This document shows positions 17,486 through 25,609 of a stretch of 64,000 nucleotides of DNA, piece after piece. Where the stretch lies: positions 1-64,000 of the forward strand of contig JALCME010000019.1 of assembly GCA_022648295.1 (NCBI GenBank). The letters run 5' to 3'. The position numbers were made by a program, and so were the translations under genes. Numbering within the stretch: position 1 is the stretch's first letter; each line of letters opens with the position of its first letter. Under the pieces are notes generated by a model. That model was not told where the DNA came from. It saw only the letters and a list, made by a program, of their open reading frames with translations, and did not search any database. This stretch comes from Bacteroides sp. (GTDB lineage: Bacteria > Bacteroidota > Bacteroidia > Bacteroidales > Bacteroidaceae).

Positions 17486-18454
17486 ATGAAAATGAAAATT
17501 CTAATAACAGGTGGTAATGGCTTCATTGGAACAAATTTGATCAACCATTTAATGAATAACAAAGAAATAGAAATACTAAATATTGATTTTAAAGAACCTA
17601 AAATTTCTGAACATAGAAATATATGGAGACAAATTGACATTAGAGAAAAGGGGCCCCTTTTGAAATCAGTAATCAATTTTAAACCAGATTATGTTATACA
17701 TTTGGCTGCAAAAACAGACTTGAATGGAAATGCATTAAAAGACTATAACGCAAACATACAAGGAGTATCCAATTTATTGGACGCCTTAGCACAAGTGAGT
17801 AATTTAAAAAGAGTGATTTTTACTTCCTCTATGTATGTATGTAAGCCTGGATATCATCCAAGAGACTTTGAAGATTATGCACCCCACACCTTATATGGAG
17901 AAAGTAAAGTAGAGACAGAAAAAAGAATAAAAGAAAGGGATCCACAATATATATGGTCAATAATTAGGCCTACTTCGATTTGGGGTCCTTGGTTTGGCGA
18001 ACCATATGACAAATTCTTCAAGATAGTTCTATCTCACTCTTATTTTCATTTAGGGAAACGGGCATGTAAAAAAACTTACGGATACATAGAGAATACCATT
18101 TATCAGATATTATCAATTTTAAATGCACCAGAAAAGAAAATAAATAAAAAAGTCTTCTATTTAGGTGATTATAAACCATATGATATAACAGAATGGGCTA
18201 ATGAGATTGCTAAGTATGTAAATATAAAAATACCAACTATCCCATATTTTCTATTTGTCTTAGCAGGATGGTTGGGAGATGGATTAAAAAAAATTGGTAT
18301 AACTTTTCCTATGACTAGTTTTCGGCTTAAAAATATGACAACAGATAATATTCAAGACTTAACCCCCATTGAAGAAATAGCCCCTAATCTCCCAATATCC
18401 AGATTAGAAGGAACGCATCTTACTATAGACTGGATACAAAACACGAAAAAATAA
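17486..18454 (+). CDS. NAD-dependent sugar epimerase/dehydratase (extended SDR)
   Basis: The 322-residue protein has the Rossmann motif GGNGFIGTNLI near the start, the NAD-binding DYVIHLAAKTD, the active-site TSSMYVCKPG and the YGESK (YxxxK) pair, then IIRPTSIWGPW typical of nucleotide-sugar epimerases. The exact reaction (4-epimerase, dehydratase or reductase) cannot be decided. Since gmd is present without a fucose synthase gene, reduction or epimerisation of a GDP-4-keto sugar is one possibility. An in-frame second ATG at 17492 gives the more usual MKILITGG start. Confidence 0.85.
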   Translation: MKMKILITGGNGFIGTNLINHLMNNKEIEILNIDFKEPKISEHRNIWRQIDIREKGPLLKSVINFKPDYVIHLAAKTDLNGNALKDYNANIQGVSNLLDALAQVSNLKRVIFTSSMYVCKPGYHPRDFEDYAPHTLYGESKVETEKRIKERDPQYIWSIIRPTSIWGPWFGEPYDKFFKIVLSHSYFHLGKRACKKTYGYIENTIYQILSILNAPEKKINKKVFYLGDYKPYDITEWANEIAKYVNIKIPTIPYFLFVLAGWLGDGLKKIGITFPMTSFRLKNMTTDNIQDLTPIEEIAPNLPISRLEGTHLTIDWIQNTKK

Positions 18455-18465
18455 TTTATTCTCTT

Positions 18466-19239
18466 ATGAAAGTTTCTATTATTACTTCATGCTATAACAG
18501 AGAGGCTACAATTCGTAACGCTATAGAAAGTGTTTTAGCACAAGATTATCCTGATATAGAATATATTATAGTGGACGGAGCATCGAAAGATCATTCAATG
18601 GAAATAGTCAATGAATATCGTAATCGTATCTCAAAAATTATCAGCGAACCAGATCATGGTATGTATGAAGCGATAAACAAAGGAATCCGCATAGCAACAG
18701 GTGACATAATAGGCCTAGTACATTCAGACGACATGCTTTATGAAAAAAAGACAATATCACATGTAGTGGCTGAAATGGAACGCACTGCCGCTGATTTTTT
18801 ATATGGTAATGGAATATTCGTATCTTCACAGGATACTACTCAGATAATTAGGAACTGGCGAGGAGGTCATTATTCAAAAAGAAAAATTCAAAATGGATGG
18901 CTTCCATTACATCCAACGTGTTATATTAAAAAGAAATTTTTAATGAAATGGGGATTATACGATGAATCTTTTAAGATTGCCGCAGATACAGATTTATTAG
19001 TGAAGTTACTGTATAAAGAAAATTTAAGAGTTAGTTATTTGAAAGAATATATTGTACGTATGCGTATGGGTGGACTTTCTACTGACAGAAAAAAAATGAA
19101 AGAAAAATGGAATGAAGATATAAGGTTATATCGTAACCATGGCTTTAATCCTTATTGGGCATTAAGTTTGAAGATTGTGAGCAAAATTCCACAATTTATT
19201 CAAGCAAAGTTTATGAATAAGAAAAGACAATATTCTTAA
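18466..19239 (+). CDS. Glycosyltransferase family 2
   Basis: The 257-residue GT-A protein has the canonical opening VSIITSCYNREATIRNAIESVLAQ, the nucleotide-binding YIIVDGASKDHS and a metal-binding LVHSDDMLY, followed by HPTCYIKKKFL and FKIAADTDLLVKLLY, the acceptor-side motif of the WcaA-type group. No membrane segment is present. It likely adds a hexose or aminohexose to the growing repeat unit. It sits 11 bp after the epimerase gene. Confidence 0.9.
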   Translation: MKVSIITSCYNREATIRNAIESVLAQDYPDIEYIIVDGASKDHSMEIVNEYRNRISKIISEPDHGMYEAINKGIRIATGDIIGLVHSDDMLYEKKTISHVVAEMERTAADFLYGNGIFVSSQDTTQIIRNWRGGHYSKRKIQNGWLPLHPTCYIKKKFLMKWGLYDESFKIAADTDLLVKLLYKENLRVSYLKEYIVRMRMGGLSTDRKKMKEKWNEDIRLYRNHGFNPYWALSLKIVSKIPQFIQAKFMNKKRQYS

Positions 19240-19250
19240 CTACACGATGC

Positions 19251-20054
19251 ATGAATAAACATTCCTTTTTGCTTCTCATTTTATTAGTTTTTGTCAATAT
19301 TGACCTTTTTGGACAATTTTCGTACGGAACAACCGGTTTACTGCACATGCCTACAGCAGATATGCAAAAAGATAAGACCTTCATGTTTGGTGGTGGCTTA
19401 TTAAACCCCGAAACCATGCCTTCGAAAGAATGGTGGGGTAACTATTATACATTGAACTATTATGTGAACATTACTATTTTCCCTTGGTTGGAAATAGGAT
19501 ATATGTGTATGTTGGTCAAGGCAAAACCTGGAGTTTACCATTGGGTCCCCTCCACTTATGGCAAATTTGTAAACCAAGATCGTTCTTTTCATGGTCGTAT
19601 AAGAGTCTGGAAGGAAGGATGGTGGAAAGAATGGACACCTCAAATTGTGATAGGAGCTAATGATCCTACTACCGGTAGTTGGAAAGGAGGAGTTTCGAGT
19701 GATGATGAACGATATAATGGCTTCTTTTGTCGATATTACGTAGCCTTAAGTAAACATTTTGAATTTGCTAATTACGGTACATTAGGTATCCATTCAGCAT
19801 ATGTTTTTAACAGAAAAGAAGTGAATCATCTGAATGGGCCAGCATTGGGAGCCAATTATCATTTTTCCTTACCCAAAACTTCATTTACTAACAAGTTATT
19901 AAACGGAGTTAATTTAATAGCTGAGTATGATTCCAAACGGATCAATATAGGAGGATATTATTCTTTCTGGAAAGATAAAATAAATATTTATGGAGATCTT
20001 TACCAATGTAAACATCCATCAGTAGGTTTAAATTTCAAAGTACATTTAAAATAA
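19251..20054 (+). CDS. YjbH-like outer-membrane beta-barrel protein of the CPS locus
   Basis: The 267-residue protein has a signal peptide (MNKHSFLLLILLVFVNIDLFGQ) followed by alternating aromatic and polar segments typical of a beta barrel (YYTLNYYVNITIFPWLEIGYM, INIGGYYSFWKDKINIYGDLY) and the opening FSYGTTGLLHMPTADMQKDKTFMFGGG. This resembles YjbH-domain proteins, which in other bacteria accompany exopolysaccharide export. It is expected in the outer membrane. Its exact role is not established, and the family call is from pattern only. Confidence 0.65.
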   Translation: MNKHSFLLLILLVFVNIDLFGQFSYGTTGLLHMPTADMQKDKTFMFGGGLLNPETMPSKEWWGNYYTLNYYVNITIFPWLEIGYMCMLVKAKPGVYHWVPSTYGKFVNQDRSFHGRIRVWKEGWWKEWTPQIVIGANDPTTGSWKGGVSSDDERYNGFFCRYYVALSKHFEFANYGTLGIHSAYVFNRKEVNHLNGPALGANYHFSLPKTSFTNKLLNGVNLIAEYDSKRINIGGYYSFWKDKINIYGDLYQCKHPSVGLNFKVHLK

Positions 20055-20079
20055 AAAGAGATACACATAATAGCTTGAT

Positions 20080-21168
20080 ATGAAAAAGGTTGCACTAATT
20101 TCAGGAATCACAGGGCAGGACGGCTCTTTCTTAGCCGAGTTATTAATAGAAAAAGGATATGAGGTACACGGTATCCTTCGCCGTTCATCCTCTTTTAACA
20201 CAGCACGTATAGAGCATCTGTATTTGGATGAGTGGGTACGGGACATGAAGAAAGATCGTTTGATCAACTTACATTACGGGGATATGACGGATAGCAGTTC
20301 GCTTATCCGCATCATCCAACAGATACAGCCGGATGAGATTTACAACCTGGCTGCACAAAGTCATGTAAAGGTTTCGTTTGACGTACCTGAATATACGGCG
20401 GAAGCGGATGCGGTAGGGACCTTACGTATGCTGGAGGCTGTGCGCATTTTAGGCTTGGAAAAGAAGACAAAAATTTATCAAGCTTCTACTTCGGAGTTAT
20501 TCGGATTAGTACAGGAGGTACCTCAAAGAGAGACGACTCCTTTCTATCCGCGCAGTCCGTATGGAGTGGCTAAACAATATGGATTCTGGATCACAAAGAA
20601 TTACCGGGAGAGTTATGGTATGTTTGCCGTAAACGGCATCTTATTTAACCATGAGAGTGAACGACGGGGGGAGACTTTTGTGACCCGTAAGATTACGCTG
20701 GCTGCTGCACGTATTGCACAGGGATTTCAAGATAAGCTATACCTGGGGAACTTAAACTCTCTCCGTGACTGGGGGTATGCAAAGGATTATGTGGAATGCA
20801 TGTGGTTGATTCTTCAGCATGAGACACCGGAAGACTTCGTGATTGCCACCGGGGAATATCATACGGTACGTGAATTTACAACACTGGCATTCAGAGAGAT
20901 CGGAATTGAACTGGGATGGGAAGGTGAAGGAGTTGATGAAAAAGGGATTGACACCGCTACTGGTAAAGTTTTAGTGGAAGTGGACCCGAAATATTTCCGG
21001 CCATCCGAAGTGGAACAGTTACTGGGTGACCCGACAAAGGCCAGAACTTTGCTCGGATGGAATCCATGCAAAACATCGTTTGAAGAGTTGGTTAAGATTA
21101 TGATTACTCACGATATGAAGTTCGTGAAGAAGTTATACTTGAGGGGACAAGCAGAGAAAGACAACTAA
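20080..21168 (+). CDS. gmd: GDP-mannose 4,6-dehydratase
   Basis: The 362-residue protein is clearly Gmd: [23 protein letters not shown] (NADP-binding), [30 protein letters not shown] and [12 protein letters not shown] with the catalytic Tyr and Lys. It converts GDP-D-mannose to GDP-4-keto-6-deoxy-D-mannose, the precursor of GDP-L-fucose, GDP-rhamnose or GDP-perosamine. The usual neighbour fcl (GDP-L-fucose synthase) is not in the locus. From here to 23802 the DNA is visibly more GC-rich than the upstream CPS genes, suggesting a different ancestry of this end block. Confidence 0.95.
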   Translation: MKKVALISGITGQDGSFLAELLIEKGYEVHGILRRSSSFNTARIEHLYLDEWVRDMKKDRLINLHYGDMTDSSSLIRIIQQIQPDEIYNLAAQSHVKVSFDVPEYTAEADAVGTLRMLEAVRILGLEKKTKIYQASTSELFGLVQEVPQRETTPFYPRSPYGVAKQYGFWITKNYRESYGMFAVNGILFNHESERRGETFVTRKITLAAARIAQGFQDKLYLGNLNSLRDWGYAKDYVECMWLILQHETPEDFVIATGEYHTVREFTTLAFREIGIELGWEGEGVDEKGIDTATGKVLVEVDPKYFRPSEVEQLLGDPTKARTLLGWNPCKTSFEELVKIMITHDMKFVKKLYLRGQAEKDN

Positions 21169-21191
21169 AACACAATAAACCTAACGAATGT

Positions 21192-22235
21192 ATGGAAACC
21201 CACATCGTTATCATGGCAGGCGGCATAGGAAGCCGGTTCTGGCCTATGAGCACACCGGAATATCCCAAACAGTTTATTGACGTGCTGGGATGTGGCAAAT
21301 CGTTGATTCAGCTGACGGTGGAACGCTTTGCACCGCTCTGCCCTATCACAAACTTCTGGGTGGTGACTAGTGCAAAGTACACGAACATCGTAAAGGAACA
21401 GTTACCGGAACTACCGGAAGCCAACATTCTGGCTGAACCGATGGCACGCAATACGGCACCGTGCATAGCGTACGCCTGCTGGAAAATAAAAAAACAGCAT
21501 CGGGATGCAAACATCATCGTGACGCCTTCGGATGCATTGGTGATAGATACTGCGGAATTCAGAAGAGTGGCCGGAGAGGCTCTGGATTTCACCGCTAAAA
21601 AGGATTCCATTGTAACCATAGGAATAAAACCAAGCCGACCGGAAACAGGATACGGCTATATCTGCGCTTCGGAGAGTATTGAGGATTCAACGATCTGCAA
21701 AGTGGAAGCTTTTAAAGAGAAACCTGACCTGAAAACAGCGGAGGAATACTTGGCAAAAGGGAATTATTACTGGAATTCGGGAATATTTATCTGGAATATA
21801 AATACCATTACAGAAGCGATAAGAAGGTTTACTCCGGCGTTGGCGGAAACAATGGATGAAATGGCGGAGGATTTCTATACTCCGCAGGAACAATGCACCG
21901 TGGAAAGGCTTTTCCCTATGTGTGAGAAGGTGTCGATTGACTATGCGGTAATGGAGAAAGCGGAATGTATTTATACGTTACCGGCGGAGTTCGGATGGAG
22001 CGATTTGGGGAGCTGGGGATCACTACGCAGCTTATTGCCGCAGGATAAAGACGGCAACGCCTGTGTGGGAAAGGGAATCAGCTTATATAATTGCCGCAAT
22101 TGCGTAGTGCACACGGCAGAGGAAAAAAAGGTGGTGGTGGAAGGTTTGGAAGGCTATATTATAGCCGAAAAGAATGGAGCTTTATTGATCTGTAGCCTGA
22201 AAGAAGAACAACGAATCAAGGAGTTTGCACAATAA
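21192..22235 (+). CDS. manC: Mannose-1-phosphate guanylyltransferase
   Basis: The 347-residue protein has the nucleotidyltransferase signature IMAGGIGSRFWPMSTPEYPKQF, then ILAEPMARNTAPCIAYA, VTPSDALV, FKEKPD and YYWNSGIFIWN. It lacks the C-terminal isomerase domain of bifunctional ManC/AlgA enzymes, so it is the short form common in Bacteroidetes. It makes GDP-mannose from mannose-1-phosphate and GTP, supplying the Gmd encoded just upstream (23-bp gap) and possibly mannosyltransferases of the locus. Confidence 0.93.
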   Translation: METHIVIMAGGIGSRFWPMSTPEYPKQFIDVLGCGKSLIQLTVERFAPLCPITNFWVVTSAKYTNIVKEQLPELPEANILAEPMARNTAPCIAYACWKIKKQHRDANIIVTPSDALVIDTAEFRRVAGEALDFTAKKDSIVTIGIKPSRPETGYGYICASESIEDSTICKVEAFKEKPDLKTAEEYLAKGNYYWNSGIFIWNINTITEAIRRFTPALAETMDEMAEDFYTPQEQCTVERLFPMCEKVSIDYAVMEKAECIYTLPAEFGWSDLGSWGSLRSLLPQDKDGNACVGKGISLYNCRNCVVHTAEEKKVVVEGLEGYIIAEKNGALLICSLKEEQRIKEFAQ

Positions 22236-22259
22236 TTAGGATATTGGTAAAATAATAAA

Positions 22260-23360
22260 ATGAAAATTCTTCTCTTTACTCCTTATATTGAGGAGAGCAC
22301 GGAATATAATTTTTCACTGGCCAAAGAGCTTGGAACATTGGTAGAGCTTCATGTGGCCTTCTTCAAAACAGAATATCCGGCTTATCGCAGAAACTGCACC
22401 GTACACTACATTTCATCGTCCATACTGCCCGGAAAGATGAAAAGGGAATGGATGGAGTTACTCAAGGAGATTGAGCCAGATGTTGTGCATATAGAGGACC
22501 GGGGAATGTATCAATCCACCCTTATTCAGAAATGTACACAACAGTTGGGTTATAAGGTGGTGGTGTCTCCACAGCATATGCTGAACCGTGGGGCGGGGCT
22601 ACGATTACTTTATCAAAAAAGAATGTTGGCCAGGGCTGATGCTATTGTTATAAACTCGAAAGCTGAATGGGCCATGCTATCCAAACGGGAATATAAAGAG
22701 AAAATGACGGTAATAGCTCATGGCGTGGAAATGGACCGGGTGAAGCTGAAAACCGATTGGGAAAGAAGAAAAAAGATCCTGGTGATTAACCGTATGGGCA
22801 CGGAAGATGAAATGGAAATGTTTATTGATACCGTGTCGTTATTGAAACAGGAATTAAGGGAATATCGCATTGCCATTATAGATGAAGGATCGCCTCTATA
22901 TAGTGCTCTGTTTAAAGAAACCGTAAAAGAAGCGGGAGTGGAACACTTATTTGATTTCTACGAGGAAATAGATAAGGAGAATAAATGGAGGTTGTATCGG
23001 GAATCGGCGTTATACGTTCTATTGGCTGGTCCGGGGGAAGCTGATCACACGGTACGTGAGGCATTGGCTAGCGGAACGCCGGTAGTGGCAACGCACGAAA
23101 CTAGTTGGGAGGAACTGGAGACCAATCACTGCGGATGGTGGGTGGAGGCAAGTACTGAAGCAATGGCAGAAGCCATAAAAGAGTATCTCCAGCTATCGGA
23201 AAAGGGATTGGACATTATGGGCAGGAACGGAAGGAAACTGGTTGAAGAGAAGTACAGTTGCTCCAAAGTGGCCGGACAATATCTGACACTATACTCCCAA
23301 ATGCAAGGAAACATCCAACCGGAAAAACAACAAACCAAATTTTCGTATATTTTTAATTAA
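22260..23360 (+). CDS. Glycosyltransferase family 4
   Basis: The 366-residue GT-B protein has an N-terminal MKILLFTPYIEESTEYNFSLAKEL and VVHIEDRGMYQSTLIQKC, and a GT4 C-terminal domain with AIVINSKAEWAML, FDFYEEIDKENKWRLYRESALYVLLAG and ADHTVREALASGTPVVATHETSWEEL. Its position after gmd and manC suggests a GDP-sugar donor (mannose or a 6-deoxyhexose); this is inference from context. It shares the higher GC content of the terminal block. Confidence 0.85.
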   Translation: MKILLFTPYIEESTEYNFSLAKELGTLVELHVAFFKTEYPAYRRNCTVHYISSSILPGKMKREWMELLKEIEPDVVHIEDRGMYQSTLIQKCTQQLGYKVVVSPQHMLNRGAGLRLLYQKRMLARADAIVINSKAEWAMLSKREYKEKMTVIAHGVEMDRVKLKTDWERRKKILVINRMGTEDEMEMFIDTVSLLKQELREYRIAIIDEGSPLYSALFKETVKEAGVEHLFDFYEEIDKENKWRLYRESALYVLLAGPGEADHTVREALASGTPVVATHETSWEELETNHCGWWVEASTEAMAEAIKEYLQLSEKGLDIMGRNGRKLVEEKYSCSKVAGQYLTLYSQMQGNIQPEKQQTKFSYIFN

Positions 23361-23376
23361 CTGATGCAGAACAATT

Positions 23377-23802
23377 ATGATTATAGCCGTAGATTTTGAT
23401 GGAACCATTGTGGAACACCGTTACCCTAAAATCGGTGAGGAAATTCCCTTTGCAACCCAAACATTGAGGATGTTGATTGCAGAGAAGCATCAATTGATTC
23501 TATGGACGGTGCGTGAGGGTGATTTATTGAAGGAGGCTCTGGACTGGTGCAAAGAACGGGGAGTGGAATTTTATGCCGCCAACCGGGATTATCCGGAGGA
23601 GCTGGAGACTCATAAAGGCTTTTCCCGGAAAGTGAAAGCGGACATCTTTATTGATGACCGGAATCTGGGTGGATTGCCGGACTGGGGAACCATCTACCGG
23701 ATGATTAATGAACGGCTCTCGTTCGAAGCGGTTTACGCTTCGGACGGAAACACTCCCAAACAAAACCGGGGGGGATTCTGGAAAAACTTACTCAAAGGGT
23801 GA
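23377..23802 (+). CDS. Small HAD-superfamily hydrolase
   Basis: The 141-residue protein has the HAD motif I DFDGTI (VDFDGTIVEHRYP), a motif II region LILWTVREG and a motif IV acidic pair FIDDRNLGG, without a cap domain, so it fits the small BT0820-like phosphatases found at the ends of Bacteroides CPS loci. Its substrate is unknown; a sugar phosphate is plausible. It is the last gene of the CPS operon, and its stop codon lies inside the stem of the following terminator. Confidence 0.82.
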   Translation: MIIAVDFDGTIVEHRYPKIGEEIPFATQTLRMLIAEKHQLILWTVREGDLLKEALDWCKERGVEFYAANRDYPEELETHKGFSRKVKADIFIDDRNLGGLPDWGTIYRMINERLSFEAVYASDGNTPKQNRGGFWKNLLKG

Positions 23803-23823
23803 CATGATAGTCACCTTTTTTTG
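23797..23823 (+). terminator. Intrinsic terminator ending the CPS operon
   Basis: AAGGGTGAC-ATGATA-GTCACCTTTTTTT forms a six- to eight-base-pair stem with a T tract. It lies between the HAD gene and the convergent 5'-nucleotidase gene. The HAD stop codon TGA is part of the stem. Confidence 0.85.
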
Positions 23824-23844
23824 TATTCAGGAATAAATTGATTA

Positions 23845-25596
23845 TTACTCTTCAACGAGTTCGCCTGAAGAGGACTGGATGAGTTTGCTGTCGCGCACAG
23901 CAGCTGGTTTTGTCCATGCCTCGGGAATAAACTTCCATTGATTCAAAGCGTGGGGAGTGATCACTTTTTTCCTCTCCATATATTGCATCAGGTAATAGCG
24001 CAGGTCTCTATCGGTGGAGAAAATGATACGCTTCTTCAATTCTTCCTTGGGGATACCGGCTCCTTTGGTCAGAAGTTCTCCTCCTCCATTGCCACGATAG
24101 GAATTAAGCGCTACTTTATAGATTTTATCAGGGCAGAAGGGGGTACCATCGGCCATACTGATGATATGAACTTTCTCTCCCTCGGGTTTGGTGACATCCA
24201 CGGTATAAATGATACCGGCGGCGGAATCAAAATTGAAACTGCTATTCACAAAGAGGGCTCGTTCCTGACTTCCCTGACGGGTTTTATTCAGTAGCAGTAA
24301 ATGATCTTTTTGGGAACGCATCTGGTTGGTCCAAAGTGCATAGGACATCTCAAGCGCCCCTTTTACTTCCCTACCCGACAGCTTCATCGTATAAAGCATA
24401 TTTTCGTATCGATAGAGGGCAAACATATCTCTCACCCGCACACACCCTTTTTGAATTTCAGCATCGTAGGCTATGGGAGCGGTAAAAGAAATATCAGCTT
24501 TGCCAATTTCCAATTGCAAGGAATGAATGAGATCGATAAAAGCGGAAGGACCGAAAAAAGCGGGACGAAGGGATACCGCCTTGGTGAATTTGCCTATTTT
24601 CTTGTTTGTGAATTGCTCTATAGCTTTATACTGGGGCGAAAAATGTGCAATGAAGGCCGGATCTGCTTCATAATCTTTCATTTCGGACAGTACTCCACTG
24701 ATCTTCTTACCCACAACCTTACCTTTAGCATTCAATTTCAAAGTAACATCCACATCGGAAACCACAAAACCATTATTAGCCGGATCCATAATCAAGACAG
24801 AGTCTCCCGCCACGTTCACAATTTTATCGCAGTAGCGGGTATGATCGTGTCCGATCAATACAACATCGAATCCGGGTACATTGCGTGCCACCCGACGTGA
24901 CGCATTTTCACGGTACTTCTCCCCCATTATCTGCTGTCCCTTACCTGAATGAAAAAGACCGATGATCAAATCGGGATTTTCTTTCCGGCGAATAATATTC
25001 ATCCACTTCCGGGCAGTTTCTTCCATATCGCCAAAACGCAAGCCACTCCACAGATTCTCAGCCAGCCACATGGGAATAGCCGGAGTAATCATGCCAAGCA
25101 CCACAATCTTAACTCCATCACGCTTAAAGGTGACATAAGGCTGAAAATAAGGTTCATTGGTAAGGGTATCAATGATATTAGCCCCTAAGATGGGAAAATG
25201 GCACTGTCTGGCCCAACGATCGAACACAGGATGTCCGGTTTCTACATCATGGTTTCCCATATTTCCGGCGTCATAACCCATGAAATTCATCATCTCTGCA
25301 GCCAGATGTGGTGAAACAGTATCAATGTAGTTATAATAATAGCTAGTGGGTTGCCCTTGTAAGATATCGCCATTATCCAATAAGATGAGATTATCCTTAT
25401 AGACATTACGTTTTTGTTGAACAAAGCTATAAATATTAGCTAACCCTCCTTCGTCTTTATGACGAAAAATAAAATCGTAAGGATAATAATTACCATGTAT
25501 ATCACTGGTTTCTACAATCTTCAACTTAACTTCCCTTTGGGCAAAAAGTGAAGCACTCACTACAAGCATCAGCACAATTGCGATCTGGTTTCTCAT
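23845..25596 (-). CDS. Exported bifunctional metallophosphatase / 5'-nucleotidase (UshA-CpdB type)
   Basis: The 583-residue protein starts with a signal peptide (RNQIAIVLMLVVSASLFAQ). The metallophosphatase domain (about 24-290) shows ETSDIHGNYYPYDF, NMGNHDVETGHPVFD and LIGHDHTRYCDK, all metal-binding motifs. The 5'-nucleotidase C domain follows (about 335-530) with the substrate-binding NSYRGNGGGELL. It should hydrolyse 2',3'-cyclic nucleotides and 5'-nucleotides in the periplasm for nucleoside and phosphate scavenging. It lies 13 bp downstream of the histidine kinase gene and may be cotranscribed with it. Confidence 0.9.
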   Translation of the reverse strand: MRNQIAIVLMLVVSASLFAQREVKLKIVETSDIHGNYYPYDFIFRHKDEGGLANIYSFVQQKRNVYKDNLILLDNGDILQGQPTSYYYNYIDTVSPHLAAEMMNFMGYDAGNMGNHDVETGHPVFDRWARQCHFPILGANIIDTLTNEPYFQPYVTFKRDGVKIVVLGMITPAIPMWLAENLWSGLRFGDMEETARKWMNIIRRKENPDLIIGLFHSGKGQQIMGEKYRENASRRVARNVPGFDVVLIGHDHTRYCDKIVNVAGDSVLIMDPANNGFVVSDVDVTLKLNAKGKVVGKKISGVLSEMKDYEADPAFIAHFSPQYKAIEQFTNKKIGKFTKAVSLRPAFFGPSAFIDLIHSLQLEIGKADISFTAPIAYDAEIQKGCVRVRDMFALYRYENMLYTMKLSGREVKGALEMSYALWTNQMRSQKDHLLLLNKTRQGSQERALFVNSSFNFDSAAGIIYTVDVTKPEGEKVHIISMADGTPFCPDKIYKVALNSYRGNGGGELLTKGAGIPKEELKKRIIFSTDRDLRYYLMQYMERKKVITPHALNQWKFIPEAWTKPAAVRDSKLIQSSSGELVEE

Positions 25597-25609
25597 CTTG
25601 ATAAATACC

